A stretch of 64,000 nt of DNA from the NCBI RefSeq assembly GCF_012290005.1, contig NZ_JAAXMS010000004.1:682001-746000 (forward strand), in the 5' to 3' direction. Positions 18,748 to 26,564 of this stretch are shown one piece after another. The stretch is from Crateriforma spongiae. Lineage in GTDB: Bacteria > Planctomycetota > Planctomycetia > Pirellulales > Pirellulaceae. Under the pieces are notes generated by a model, which saw nothing but the letters and a program-made list of their open reading frames with translations, searched no databases and had not been told where the DNA came from. Both the position numbers and the translations under genes were made by a program. The stretch's first letter is position 1. Every line of letters begins with the position of its first letter.

Positions 18748-18762
18748 TGGCACGGTGGTTGC
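18748..18762 (+). promoter_or_regulatory. Sigma-54 promoter before the 75-aa gene
   Basis: C-TGGCACG-GTGG-TTGC-T matches YTGGCACG-N4-TTGCW at every defined position. It starts 12 bases after the photolyase stop codon. The predicted start near 18774 leaves a leader of about 140 bases before the ATG at 18913. Confidence 0.75.
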
Positions 18763-18912
18763 TTTTTCATTGGTTATGTCGCGGAACCACACCTAACGGT
18801 GGGAAAAGCGGCCCGTCGTATCACGATGGCTACGCAACGGTCTCAATTTGAAAAACCGAAGCGTTCAAAACCGATCCCATTCATCGAAAAACCGATCTCA
18901 AGGAATACGAAA

Positions 18913-19140
18913 ATGCTTGCCAACGAACTGATGGTTCAAACCAATCACGGAATCACGTTTCCGGTCGTCGGTGTTGCCGATTTGAATCGCAAAACGGAGC
19001 CCCCATGCGGTTGCACGAAACAACCCGATGCACCGGAGATTCAACGGCAAACCAAGCGGGCCGCCACCGTGGCCAATACGCCGGACGGTGCTCAGGTCGG
19101 TGATCTGGCGACCGGCGACGCCACCCCCCGCAATCGCTGA
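18913..19140 (+). CDS. Small uncharacterised protein under a sigma-54 promoter
   Basis: 75 aa from the ATG at 18913, chosen because AAGGAA lies seven bases before it; the frame is open upstream to 18799. The sequence begins MLANELMVQTNHGITFPVVG and has a CGC cysteine pair after PP (residues 32-34). It ends in a polar Thr/Asp/Ala-rich tail. There is no signal peptide or membrane helix. No family is recognised. Context is the main evidence: a perfect sigma-54 site upstream, a good ribosome site, and an NtrC-type activator gene next. It may be an adaptor or effector of that regulator, or a stress peptide; this is speculative. Confidence 0.55.
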   Translation: MLANELMVQTNHGITFPVVGVADLNRKTEPPCGCTKQPDAPEIQRQTKRAATVANTPDGAQVGDLATGDATPRNR

Positions 19141-19318
19141 ACCGCAACGGCGATAGTGCGGCTTGGTCGTTCCCACCGACGGCCTGCTGTGAACGGATAG
19201 CTCTTTCGGAATCATCGACCGGCCGCGGCCCCGCTGGCCTTTCCCGTAGTTGGAAGCAGGTGATTCCGGCGGTGCGGGGTATTCCGAGTGTGCTGGTGAT
19301 GCCGAGACTGCAAATTGT

Positions 19319-19333
19319 CGGCGACTGTCGCCG
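19319..19333. promoter_or_regulatory. Inverted repeat, possible activator-binding site
   Basis: CGGCGAC-T-GTCGCCG, perfect 7-base arms around one base, about 185 bases before the -24 element at 19516. The distance suits an upstream activating sequence acting by DNA looping. Confidence 0.4.
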
Positions 19334-19441
19334 CGATCGCCGTCGGGCGGTTGATCGCATGCATTCGGCCAAGCGAACGCCGCAGCCCGCGAAGCGACGT
19401 TGAATCTCGCGAAACATCCAGGTTGCCGGATGATGAACCAA

Positions 19442-19490
19442 GTTCAGACGTCGCCCTGAACATATGACCCGTTTCTGCCCATTCTGGGCA
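19442..19490. promoter_or_regulatory. Two adjacent inverted repeats close upstream of the sigma-54 promoter
   Basis: GTTCAG-N8-CTGAAC at 19442-19461 and TGCCCA-TTC-TGGGCA at 19476-19490, both perfect 6-base arms, ending 25 bases before the -24 element. They could bind the activator, another regulator or IHF-like protein. The arms differ from each other and from the 19319 repeat, so a single binding motif is not established. Confidence 0.35.
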
Positions 19491-19515
19491 CTCACGCCGC
19501 GTCTCTCTACGACGC

Positions 19516-19530
19516 TGGCACGCCACTTGC
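19516..19530 (+). promoter_or_regulatory. Sigma-54 promoter of the NtrC-type activator gene
   Basis: C-TGGCACG-CCAC-TTGC, perfect over the -24/-12 core including the preceding pyrimidine; only the base after TTGC is off consensus. The predicted start is near 19542, upstream of every possible start codon of the regulator (19597, 19612, 19675). It implies control by sigma-54, probably autoregulation. Confidence 0.75.
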
Positions 19531-19611
19531 GTCCGTCGATTGGACTCCGGTCAGTCATGCTGATCGACAAACGGTCCAGACAACCAGTATTCTCTTGTGA
19601 CGCAAAGCTCT

Positions 19612-21153
19612 ATGACCTCCGGACTCGCCTCCACCGAAACTCAGTCGGCCCCACAATCGAAGTGGTGCAAACCTATGCCCAATCTGTTGGTGATCGATGA
19701 CGATCGCACCATTTTGACTTTCGCCGAACGATGTTTGGCGCCGATCGCCGATGTGACGACCGCATCGAGTGCCGAAGCGGGATTGCAGGAACTGCGGAAC
19801 GGCGATTTCGACGCGGTTTTGTTGGATATTCAGCTGCCAGATCAGAATGGTTTGGCCGTCTATTGTGAAATCCGTGAACACGATCGCCGGATCCCCGTGA
19901 TCTTCATGACGATCGAAGCGGCCAGCGGCACCGCCATCGAAGCGATGCAGCTGGGGGCGTTCGACTACATTGCCAAACCGCTGAGCGCCGAACCGCTGCG
20001 TGATCTGGTCGAACGCGCGATCGAGCAGCGTCAGATCAGTAGCGTTCCGGTGGCGATTTCCGCCGATGAGAGCGATGAGCAATCAAACGGCGAGCTTTTC
20101 ATCGGTCGATCTCCGGCCATGCTGAGCGTTTTCAAGTCGATCGGCAAAGTCAGCAAACAGAACGTTCCGATCCTGGTCCGCGGCGAAAGTGGCACGGGGA
20201 AGGAATTGGTTGCACGGGCCCTTTATCAGTACAGCCATCGCAGCGACGAAACCTTCCTGGCGGTCAACTGCGCCGCGCTTCCCGACAATTTGCTCGAAAG
20301 CGAGTTGTTCGGCCACGAAAAAGGCGCCTTCACCGGCGCAGAATCGCGGCGGATCGGTAAGTTCGAACAGTGCAACGGCGGCACGTTGTTCCTGGACGAA
20401 ATCGGCGACATGGCGCCTTCGGTGCAGGCCAAGGTTTTGCGCGTGCTGCAAGAACAACGTTTCGAAAGGGTCGGCGGCAACAAAGAACTGACGACCGATG
20501 TGCGGATCATCGCCGCGACAAATCGGCCGTTGGAACAGATGGTCGATGATGGTGATTACCGCGAAGACCTGTTGTACCGGCTTAACGGCGTCACAATAGA
20601 ATTGCCGCCCCTGCGTGAACGCTTAAGCGATGTCCCGGCGCTGATTCACTTCTTTTTGGTCCAAGCCAAGCAGGAGTTCAACAAGCCCGACTTGGAAGGC
20701 CTTTCGCCCGAGGCCGTCGATCTGCTGACCCAGTACCAGTGGCCGGGAAATGTTCGACAGCTTCGTGCCGTGATTCGACGCGCGGTGCTGGACGCCGTCA
20801 TGCCGGTGATCACCGCCGAAGGATTCCCCAGTGAAATCCGTCGCGTCGCTTCGCCGGAAGGCCAATCATCCGCAACGGATCAAGGCGGCGGCGATGCAGG
20901 TTCGACACTGCAACCAGGGCGTGCTTTGCCCGATTTGGTTTCGCGACTGTTGAAGGAAAAGTCCACCAGTCTGTACAGCGAAGCGATGGAGTACATGGAA
21001 CGCTTCGTCATCGCCGAAGTGCTGCGGCACACCGATGGGAATCAAAGTCAGGCGGCGGAGATCCTGGGCATCACCCGTGGAAAGCTTCGCGATCGAATCA
21101 ATTCGTACAACATCACACTGAAAGCAGACGTTCAAGTCGATGCGGTTGATTGA
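19612..21153 (+). CDS. NtrC-family sigma-54-dependent response regulator
   Basis: 513 aa from the ATG at 19612. An ATG at 19675 would start right at the receiver fold (MPNLLVIDDDR) and is a good alternative. Receiver domain (about 22-140) with phospho-acceptor Asp72 (VLLDIQLPD) and the closing Lys of YIAKPLS. AAA+ domain (about 160-400) with Walker A GESGTGKE, the sigma-54 contact loop GAFTGA intact, Walker B GGTLFLDEIGDM, and an arginine-finger region DVRIIAATNRPL. Fis-type helix-turn-helix at the C-terminus (NQSQAAEILGITRGKLRDRI). It therefore activates sigma-54 RNA polymerase from distant sites when phosphorylated. No partner kinase is directly beside it; the hybrid kinases and Hpt protein within 12 kb are candidates. 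Its own promoter is of sigma-54 type. Confidence 0.95.
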   Translation: MTSGLASTETQSAPQSKWCKPMPNLLVIDDDRTILTFAERCLAPIADVTTASSAEAGLQELRNGDFDAVLLDIQLPDQNGLAVYCEIREHDRRIPVIFMTIEAASGTAIEAMQLGAFDYIAKPLSAEPLRDLVERAIEQRQISSVPVAISADESDEQSNGELFIGRSPAMLSVFKSIGKVSKQNVPILVRGESGTGKELVARALYQYSHRSDETFLAVNCAALPDNLLESELFGHEKGAFTGAESRRIGKFEQCNGGTLFLDEIGDMAPSVQAKVLRVLQEQRFERVGGNKELTTDVRIIAATNRPLEQMVDDGDYREDLLYRLNGVTIELPPLRERLSDVPALIHFFLVQAKQEFNKPDLEGLSPEAVDLLTQYQWPGNVRQLRAVIRRAVLDAVMPVITAEGFPSEIRRVASPEGQSSATDQGGGDAGSTLQPGRALPDLVSRLLKEKSTSLYSEAMEYMERFVIAEVLRHTDGNQSQAAEILGITRGKLRDRINSYNITLKADVQVDAVD

Positions 21154-21299
21154 GCCAAGACTTGGTTGGATGGTTTGGGACGGTTGCTGTTCCGGTTTCT
21201 GGCCGAAGCGTCTAGAGGCCGGCCGGTACCACGCACATTGAATGTGCGAATTCTTGGGCCGGCATCTTTGCCGGCTGGCCGTTGATCACGCAAAAAAAA

Positions 21300-21324
21300 G
21301 AGCTGCATGGATCTCATGCAGCTC
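21300..21324 (-). terminator. Rho-independent terminator of the CsbD/YqjE-like operon
   Basis: GAGCTGCATG (21300-21309) and CATGCAGCTC (21315-21324) form a perfect 10-bp stem with a 5-base loop. On the minus strand it is followed by a run of eight T. It lies 69 bases past the stop of the last operon gene (21393). Confidence 0.92.
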
Positions 21325-21392
21325 AATGTCTTTGCCAAGGTCAACGGTCGCGTTCAGATAAAGCGACCGTTGAACAAGGTCTGATGGTCGGA

Positions 21393-21638
21393 TCAGGGTT
21401 TGATTTTCCAGCCGACCACGACTCCGAACGCGAACGCCCAACATGCGGCGACGTCCGGATGATCTTTGGCGTAAGATTTTGCCAAGCTGAAAAGATCTTG
21501 TGCCGGCTCCTTCACGTAATGATCGGCTGCGCGTGAACCGTAGGTCGCTGCGGTGTTTGCGGCTTTCTGCATGGTTTCACGAGCTTGCTCGGTTGCCTGG
21601 CCCGTTTCCGGATGATTGGTGGTGGTGCTGTTATCCAT
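21393..21638 (-). CDS. Small ElaB/YqjD-like (DUF883-type) membrane-anchored protein
   Basis: 81 aa, last gene of the five-gene stress operon. A polar, Thr/Ala/Glu-rich amphipathic helix (residues 1-55) precedes one C-terminal membrane segment, VAACWAFAFGVVVGWKIKP, ending in a short basic tail. This is the architecture of ElaB/YqjD ribosome-associated inner-membrane proteins: cytosolic N-terminus and C-terminal tail anchor. Exact function is unknown. Two bases separate it from the upstream gene, so translation is probably coupled. Confidence 0.75.
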   Translation of the reverse strand: MDNSTTTNHPETGQATEQARETMQKAANTAATYGSRAADHYVKEPAQDLFSLAKSYAKDHPDVAACWAFAFGVVVGWKIKP

Positions 21639-21640
21639 GA

Positions 21641-22204
21641 TTATCTCCTGTGCAATGGCGTGGTGGTGGTCGGATCGACCGGGAATGGTTCGTCGCCGGG
21701 TGTGGGCGACGTGGTGGTGACGTACGACGAATCAACGTCGTGGTACCGCGGATCAAAATCCGTGGGCGGTTCTTTGTGTCTTGGGAAAGACTCGTCGCGA
21801 AAGACGTTGCGTGGCGAGCTTTCCGGTGCAACCAAAGTGGCTTTCAACCAGCGGAAGTTCTCCGCCATTTCCGACTGAGATTGGCCCAAGGCTTCACCAA
21901 CTTTTCCGACGGCGGATGCCGCCAGTGCTAGCAGCCCGCCGACGATCGCGAACATCAGTACGGACACGATCAGCAATGAAGCTCCCGTGGAGAGTCCCGA
22001 TAGCTCGTGCAGCACAAAACCCAGTGCCATGATGAACACGGTCAGGGTTGCGCCGCCGAGTGCCAGCGCGGTGATCGACAATGCGGCGGCTTTCGTTGCT
22101 TTTCGCTGTGCCGCCTGGGCGTCCACGCTGAATAGCTGGATCTGTAGTTCGAACAAATCCAGAATGTCGCGCAAGACACGTCGGATGGGTGTTGTTTTCG
22201 TCAT
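21641..22204 (-). CDS. YqjE-like / phage-holin-superfamily membrane protein
   Basis: 187 aa. After an N-terminal amphipathic helix (IRRVLRDILDLFELQIQLFSVDAQAAQRKATKA) come two strong membrane helices (about 38-68 and 74-100), the pattern of the YqjE/DUF1469 'holin-X' family. The C-terminal ~70 residues are polar, rich in Pro, Asp and Thr, longer than in Escherichia coli YqjE (about 134 aa). In enterobacteria yqjE lies with yqjD and yqjK; the same kind of neighbours are present here. Despite the family name there is no sign of a phage nearby. Confidence 0.75.
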   Translation of the reverse strand: MTKTTPIRRVLRDILDLFELQIQLFSVDAQAAQRKATKAAALSITALALGGATLTVFIMALGFVLHELSGLSTGASLLIVSVLMFAIVGGLLALAASAVGKVGEALGQSQSEMAENFRWLKATLVAPESSPRNVFRDESFPRHKEPPTDFDPRYHDVDSSYVTTTSPTPGDEPFPVDPTTTTPLHRR

Positions 22205-22208
22205 CGGA

Positions 22209-22469
22209 TCACTTCAGCTTTCGTTTGACGATCCACCCCATCGTCGCCCCAACGGTTGCCGCCGCGATTACGGCGGCGACACTATGGCGACCGATCAGGT
22301 TGCGAACACGTTGATTGACTGATGGTCCCGAAACGTCCGAAGGGTCGCCCCGCATTGGGGCTGTGGACGGACGCGACGCGACGGTATGTCCGGTCGATGG
22401 CGAACTCGTTTGGCGACGGCCGTCATCGTAATAGTCCGGCCGGCCGTTGTTTCTTGGTGGTGCAATCAT
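22209..22469 (-). CDS. Small membrane protein of the stress operon
   Basis: 86 aa, not assigned to a family. A polar, Pro/Ser/Arg-rich N-terminal half (1-50) is followed by VNQRVRNLIGRHSVAAVIAAATVGATMGWIVKRKLK. That is an amphipathic stretch plus one membrane helix with a Lys/Arg end, again the tail-anchored YqjD-like layout. It is separated by four bases from the next gene and ten from the previous one, so it belongs to the operon. Confidence 0.65.
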   Translation of the reverse strand: MIAPPRNNGRPDYYDDGRRQTSSPSTGHTVASRPSTAPMRGDPSDVSGPSVNQRVRNLIGRHSVAAVIAAATVGATMGWIVKRKLK

Positions 22470-22479
22470 GGTTGTTGGA

Positions 22480-22896
22480 TCACTTTCGGTTGCCCCCGGA
22501 CGATCGTCCTAGGAAGGCGGACTCCAGTTGGCTGGCGGCGAATCGTGTCGCCTGACGCATTGCGATCGCGCCGATTGCCCCGGCCAAACCGCCCAGAATG
22601 CTCTTCTTGGGAACAGGCGGACTGTCCGATGGCGACGCGCGGTGATGTCGGGCGGCAGCGACGTGATGCGTCCCTGGTGAGGAAGCGTCTTTTCGCCGAG
22701 GCACCAAGGCGTACGCGACCGCGGCAGTCGTCGCTAACGTCAGCACGGGGAACCTGCGGACGTAGTACCGCCAATCGGTAAGCTGTTGGACTTGGTGCCG
22801 GGCGTTGTCGACGTCGTAGGGCAATTCGGTCCGAATTTCCCTCATCCGTCTCTTGATCGCTTCGGCCTGTTTTTCGGTGGCGAGCGTTTTGGTCAT
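22480..22896 (-). CDS. Uncharacterised membrane-associated protein of the stress operon
   Basis: 138 aa. The N-terminal helix (residues 1-40) is charged, with KQAEAIKRRMREIRTELPYDV and a VQQLTDW motif, like DUF3618/YqjK-type proteins. A hydrophobic segment, FPVLTLATTAAVAYALVP, follows (about 49-66). A polar linker then leads to a glycine-rich C-terminal segment, KKSILGGLAGAIGAIAMRQATRF. It lies 22 bases after the CsbD-like gene. Function unknown; position suggests an envelope-stress role. Confidence 0.65.
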   Translation of the reverse strand: MTKTLATEKQAEAIKRRMREIRTELPYDVDNARHQVQQLTDWRYYVRRFPVLTLATTAAVAYALVPRRKDASSPGTHHVAAARHHRASPSDSPPVPKKSILGGLAGAIGAIAMRQATRFAASQLESAFLGRSSGGNRK

Positions 22897-22918
22897 GATC
22901 AGTCGTCGTCTTACAATT

Positions 22919-23353
22919 TCACCGGCGCTTGTTCATGAAGAACAGCGCACCTGCGGCCAGTCCCAGTCCGAATGCCACTGCCAACGCTTCGCCCGGACGC
23001 GACCGCACCGAATCGGCGACCTTGGCCGAGTAATCGACGCTTTGGTCAGAAACACGTCGGTAGCCGTCACGCAGGTAGGCGGCGGCGTCGTCGGCGATTT
23101 GCTGAGCGGTTTCGCCGTATTGCTTGGCCGCGTCACCGACCTGTTGCGAGACCGATCCGCCGGACATCAAGCGGTCCAAAAAGTTTTCAACTTCACGCTG
23201 GGTGGCGCCCGTTTTTTGCTGGACCATGCCGACCAGTTGTTCGGTCGAACCCTTGGCACGTTGCAAGTCGTCCTCGGTCAACTGGCCCCAATGCTCACGC
23301 AATTCGCCTTTCACTTCGTTCCAGCGACCCAATAGTTCTTCTCGTTTAATCAT
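22919..23353 (-). CDS. CsbD-like stress protein fused to a tail anchor
   Basis: 144 aa, first gene of the operon. The N-terminal ~55 residues are a CsbD domain ([33 protein letters not shown]), a two-helix fold known as a general stress protein of unknown action. A helical linker follows (60-110), and then one membrane helix near the C-terminus ([25 protein letters not shown]). Free CsbD proteins are about 60-70 aa, so this is a fusion of CsbD with an ElaB/YqjD-type anchor. A sigma-54-like site lies about 90 bases upstream. Confidence 0.85.
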   Translation of the reverse strand: MIKREELLGRWNEVKGELREHWGQLTEDDLQRAKGSTEQLVGMVQQKTGATQREVENFLDRLMSGGSVSQQVGDAAKQYGETAQQIADDAAAYLRDGYRRVSDQSVDYSAKVADSVRSRPGEALAVAFGLGLAAGALFFMNKRR

Positions 23354-23877
23354 CTTTTCAATCCTTCATTGCTCGTAGGCTTATCTCGTATCAATCTCGA
23401 CGATCACGTCACTGCGTCATCGCCGGTTACACGACGGATCAAATGCATTGGCCGTACCAAACCGTCAACGGAGCGGTCCGGATTCGGTCATCTGTGGAAC
23501 GGTTGACCATCGCGAAAGAGAACGAAATCGACTGCGATTTACCGGGTGAAACCGATTTCGTTGGGGGCCGATGTGAAGGCCGGAATCTCGGCACCGCGAA
23601 TTTACCGGCGGAGGCATGATCCGGCGGCAAGCGCGCATTGCGGCTGACGGGTGACCCTTCAACCTGTTGGCAAACCGATCAACGTCATACCCGATAGAGA
23701 TGGCCGTGGCGTCAGGTTCCGTATCGGTCCGCGAATTGCAATCTCCGAATCAGCAAGTCGACACGCTTTGCATTTCGTTGCTGGGACAACACCCCTGGTG
23801 ACAAATGTTCTTCACGACTTCGCGATCGCTCTGTTGCCGATCGACACAACTTTCCCTCACCAGAATCGAATCGAAAC
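23354..23877. other. Divergent intergenic region (524 bases)
   Basis: This region lies between the CsbD operon and the secreted TIGR03067-like gene. No gene is supported. The only candidate signal seen is the sigma-54-like element at 23445-23459 on the minus strand. Confidence 0.5.
23445..23459 (-). promoter_or_regulatory. Sigma-54-like promoter candidate for the CsbD operon
   Basis: The minus strand reads T-TGGTACG-GCCA-ATGC-A. The GG/GC spacing is exact, with two mismatches to TGGCACG-N4-TTGC. The predicted start near 23433 is 80 bases before the ATG at 23353. Confidence 0.4.
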
Positions 23878-24387
23878 ATGAAAGACCTATTGGAAATCGG
23901 CGTGATTGTCGCCGGCCTGACATTGACCGCGTTCACTCCTTTGGCCGCCAAAGAGCCGACGAAGGATTGGTCGAAAACCCTGTCGGGAGTCTGGGACATC
24001 AAGGAAGGCGTCACGATGGGACGCCCAATGACCGAGCAAGAGAAAGACGGGGCGACGATCGTCGTCGATAAGGACGCGATCGTTACCTACGATGCGGATA
24101 AGAACGAACTGTATCGGGCCAAGTATTCGATTGATGCATCCGAACAACCCATGCAGATCAACATGGTCACGGACATGAAAGGGCAAGAGCGCTCGATCGC
24201 TTTGGGCATCCTGAAGATGAACGGCGACGATCGTTGGTCGTTGGCTTATGCACTGCCGGGAAACGACCGGCCCACCAAATTTCAATCGCCAGAGGGCAGC
24301 AAAGTGATGTACTTTAAGTTGCGTCGTGATGAATCAAAGCAAGGGCTGACCCCGTCGGTCGATGGTGCCGGGCAACTGTCTGATTAA
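23878..24387 (+). CDS. Secreted TIGR03067-like protein
   Basis: 169 aa. An N-terminal signal peptide (about residues 1-24, ending PLAAK) is followed by one domain of about 120 residues. Its order of motifs recalls the planctomycete domain TIGR03067: SGVWDIKEGVTMGRP, then IVVDKDAIVTYD, then YSIDASEQPMQINMV, then ALGILKMNGDDRWSLAYALPGNDRPTKFQ. That family is of unknown function and expanded in planctomycetes; the assignment is from memory. The gene stands alone and is closed by a strong hairpin terminator. Confidence 0.7.
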   Translation: MKDLLEIGVIVAGLTLTAFTPLAAKEPTKDWSKTLSGVWDIKEGVTMGRPMTEQEKDGATIVVDKDAIVTYDADKNELYRAKYSIDASEQPMQINMVTDMKGQERSIALGILKMNGDDRWSLAYALPGNDRPTKFQSPEGSKVMYFKLRRDESKQGLTPSVDGAGQLSD

Positions 24388-24813
24388 TCCATCCTCTCAT
24401 GACGACTGATTCGAATGAGCCCGATGCGATCGCGGATTGCATCGGGCGTTTTCGTTGGGCCGCGGCGGTGATTGCGCGGCGTCATGTTGCGTTTCTTTGC
24501 CGAACGAAGGGCAATCGAACCGAATGGGAAGATTCTGTTCCATTCACCAGAGTGACCGGAAACGGGTGTGTACAGTCGTGAAGGTGCAGAATGCACCAAG
24601 TTGGTTGTCGGGAGATCACCGACTGCAGAATGCCACTGGGAAGTGAACGATCCACACAGGCCGATGATCAGATCCACTGAATTTTGCGCAAATGGTTCTG
24701 CCAGCGATTGAACGATCGGGTGGCAGGTTAAATAATCCTGTCCGCGTCGCCCCGATCGAATCGAGGGCATCGATCCGCGGAACGGATCTTCGCAATCTGC
24801 TTTTCCTTTGTTC
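24388..24813. other. Intergenic region before the sulfatase gene
   Basis: About 430 bases. Apart from the terminator at its left end nothing is recognised. Minus-strand open frames here overlap the sulfatase start and look like shadows. Confidence 0.45.
24419..24452 (+). terminator. Rho-independent terminator after the TIGR03067-like gene
   Basis: GCCCGATGC (24419-24427) pairs perfectly with GCATCGGGC (24439-24447), followed by GTTTTC. It lies 32 bases past the stop codon. Confidence 0.8.
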
Positions 24814-26391
24814 ATGAGACACGGCATGAATCGACTTTTTGTATGGGCCGCGATCCTGCTATCGGCGGCAAGCTTTGTTCCTGGTGTTTGCAACGCCGAC
24901 GACCAGAAACCGAACATTGTCGTCATCTGGGGTGACGACATCGGGGTTCACAACATCAGTGCGTACAACCACGGGATCATGGGCTATCGCACGCCGAACA
25001 TTGACAGCCTGGCGAAACAGGGTGCGATGTTCACCGATTCCTACGCACAACAAAGCTGCACCGCCGGTCGTGCGTCTTTCATCTTGGGCCAACATCCGTT
25101 TCGTACCGGTTTGTTGACGATCGGAATGCCCGGCAGCGATCACGGTATCCCGGACTGGACGCCGACCATCGCCGATTTGTTGAAAGAACAGGGTTACACG
25201 ACGGGGCAATTCGGTAAAAACCACTTGGGCGATCAAGACAAGCACTTGCCGACCAATCATGGCTTCGATGAATTTTACGGCAACCTGTATCACTTGAACG
25301 CCGAAGAAGAACCCGAGACGTACTACTATCCAAAAGATCCGGAATTTCGAAAGAAGTATGGCCCACGCGGCGTGATCCACTCGTTCGCCGACGGCAAGAT
25401 CGAAGACACCGGACCGCTGACGCAGAAACGGATGGAAACGATCGATGAAGAAGTTCACACCAAGGCGATGGACTTCTTGGAGCGCGGCGTGAAAGCCGAA
25501 AAGCCGGTCTTCCTTTGGTACAACTCCACCCGGATGCACGTGTGGACTCACCTGAAAAAGGAATCGCAAGGTCGGACGGGCATTGGACTGTATCCCGACG
25601 GAATGGTGGAACACGACGACTATGTCGGAAAAGTGTTGAAGCAGATTGATGATCTGGGCATCGCCGACAACACGATCGTGATCTACAGCACCGACAACGG
25701 TGCCGAAACCTTTTCATGGCCGGACGGTGGAATCACGCCGTTTCATGGTGAAAAGGGAACCACTTGGGAAGGCGGATTCCGCGTCCCGCTGTTGGTTCGC
25801 TGGCCGGGGACGATCAAACCAGGAACCGTCTATAACGACATCATCAGCCAAGAAGATTGGATGCCGACTCTATTGGCTGCCGCCGGCGAACCGAACGTGG
25901 TCGACAAGTTGAAGAGCGGCTACATGGCCAACGGCAAGACGTTTAAGGTCCACCCGGACGGTTACAACTTCATGCCGTACTTCAAGGGCGAAGCCGACGA
26001 AGGACCGCGGAAAGAGATCTACTACTTTGGTCAGGGCGGCGAATTGAACGCGATTCGTGTCCAAAACTGGAAAATCCACTTTGCCATTGTGACGGGCAAC
26101 ATTGCAACCGGTATTCGAACGGTTCCTGGTTGGCCACTGATCATCAACCTGAAAGCGGATCCGTACGAAAAGATGTGGAAGGAAGGCGAACTCGGATACT
26201 TCCGCTGGTACGCCGACAACATGTGGACCTTCGTGCCCGCCCAGAACTTTATCCAAAAGTTCTTGGACACGATTCCGGATTATCCGTTCCAGGCAGGATC
26301 AAGTTTGAATGCAGCGGGTATCAATTACCAAACGTTGAAGGCCAAGGAAGTCTTGGACAAGCTTGAGAAGCTGGACTATCCGCGGAACTAG
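24814..26391 (+). CDS. Secreted formylglycine-dependent sulfatase (arylsulfatase type)
   Basis: 525 aa from the ATG at 24814 (an ATG at 24826 is possible). Signal peptide (about 1-28, ending CNADD), so it is exported. The sulfatase fold has the metal ligands in VIWGDDIG (Asp41, Asp42), the FGE recognition motif C-T-A-G-R with Cys82 to be converted to formylglycine, the GKNHLGD motif, and the STDNGAE metal site (about residue 295). It hydrolyses sulfate esters; planctomycetes carry many such enzymes for algal sulfated polysaccharides, but the substrate cannot be read here. An FGE maturase is not in the window. A hairpin terminator follows. Confidence 0.95.
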   Translation: MRHGMNRLFVWAAILLSAASFVPGVCNADDQKPNIVVIWGDDIGVHNISAYNHGIMGYRTPNIDSLAKQGAMFTDSYAQQSCTAGRASFILGQHPFRTGLLTIGMPGSDHGIPDWTPTIADLLKEQGYTTGQFGKNHLGDQDKHLPTNHGFDEFYGNLYHLNAEEEPETYYYPKDPEFRKKYGPRGVIHSFADGKIEDTGPLTQKRMETIDEEVHTKAMDFLERGVKAEKPVFLWYNSTRMHVWTHLKKESQGRTGIGLYPDGMVEHDDYVGKVLKQIDDLGIADNTIVIYSTDNGAETFSWPDGGITPFHGEKGTTWEGGFRVPLLVRWPGTIKPGTVYNDIISQEDWMPTLLAAAGEPNVVDKLKSGYMANGKTFKVHPDGYNFMPYFKGEADEGPRKEIYYFGQGGELNAIRVQNWKIHFAIVTGNIATGIRTVPGWPLIINLKADPYEKMWKEGELGYFRWYADNMWTFVPAQNFIQKFLDTIPDYPFQAGSSLNAAGINYQTLKAKEVLDKLEKLDYPRN

Positions 26392-26448
26392 ATTTCCACC
26401 GGCAACCGATGGCACTCGTGCCCGTTGACGTATACGACTGAATCTCGC

Positions 26449-26481
26449 CGCGGCGGTTCCCTTCGGGGCCGCCGCGATTTT
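26449..26481 (+). terminator. Rho-independent terminator after the sulfatase gene
   Basis: CGCGGCGG (26449-26456) pairs with CCGCCGCG (26469-26476), with CCC/GGG able to extend inside, followed by ATTTT. It lies 57 bases after the stop codon. On the other strand it could also end the NRPS operon, whose last stop is at 26565. Confidence 0.75.
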
Positions 26482-26564
26482 GCGGTTGCGAATCACCAAC
26501 GGTTGACTCGCGGCTTGACTGTTGCAGCGAAATGTCGTTTCGTAAGCGTTGGACGCCCGAAGGT

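Larger units (their letters stand above)
19141..19611. other. Upstream region of the NtrC-type activator gene (471 bases)
   Basis: No gene is supported. It holds the sigma-54 promoter at 19516-19530 and three short perfect inverted repeats upstream of it (19319-19333, 19442-19461, 19476-19490), the arrangement expected for enhancer sites of a sigma-54 activator. Confidence 0.55.

Noticed and set aside
21641-22204. Phage holin and therefore a prophage remnant
   Set aside because: The holin-superfamily protein is of the YqjE chromosomal type and no other phage gene, integrase or attachment site is present.
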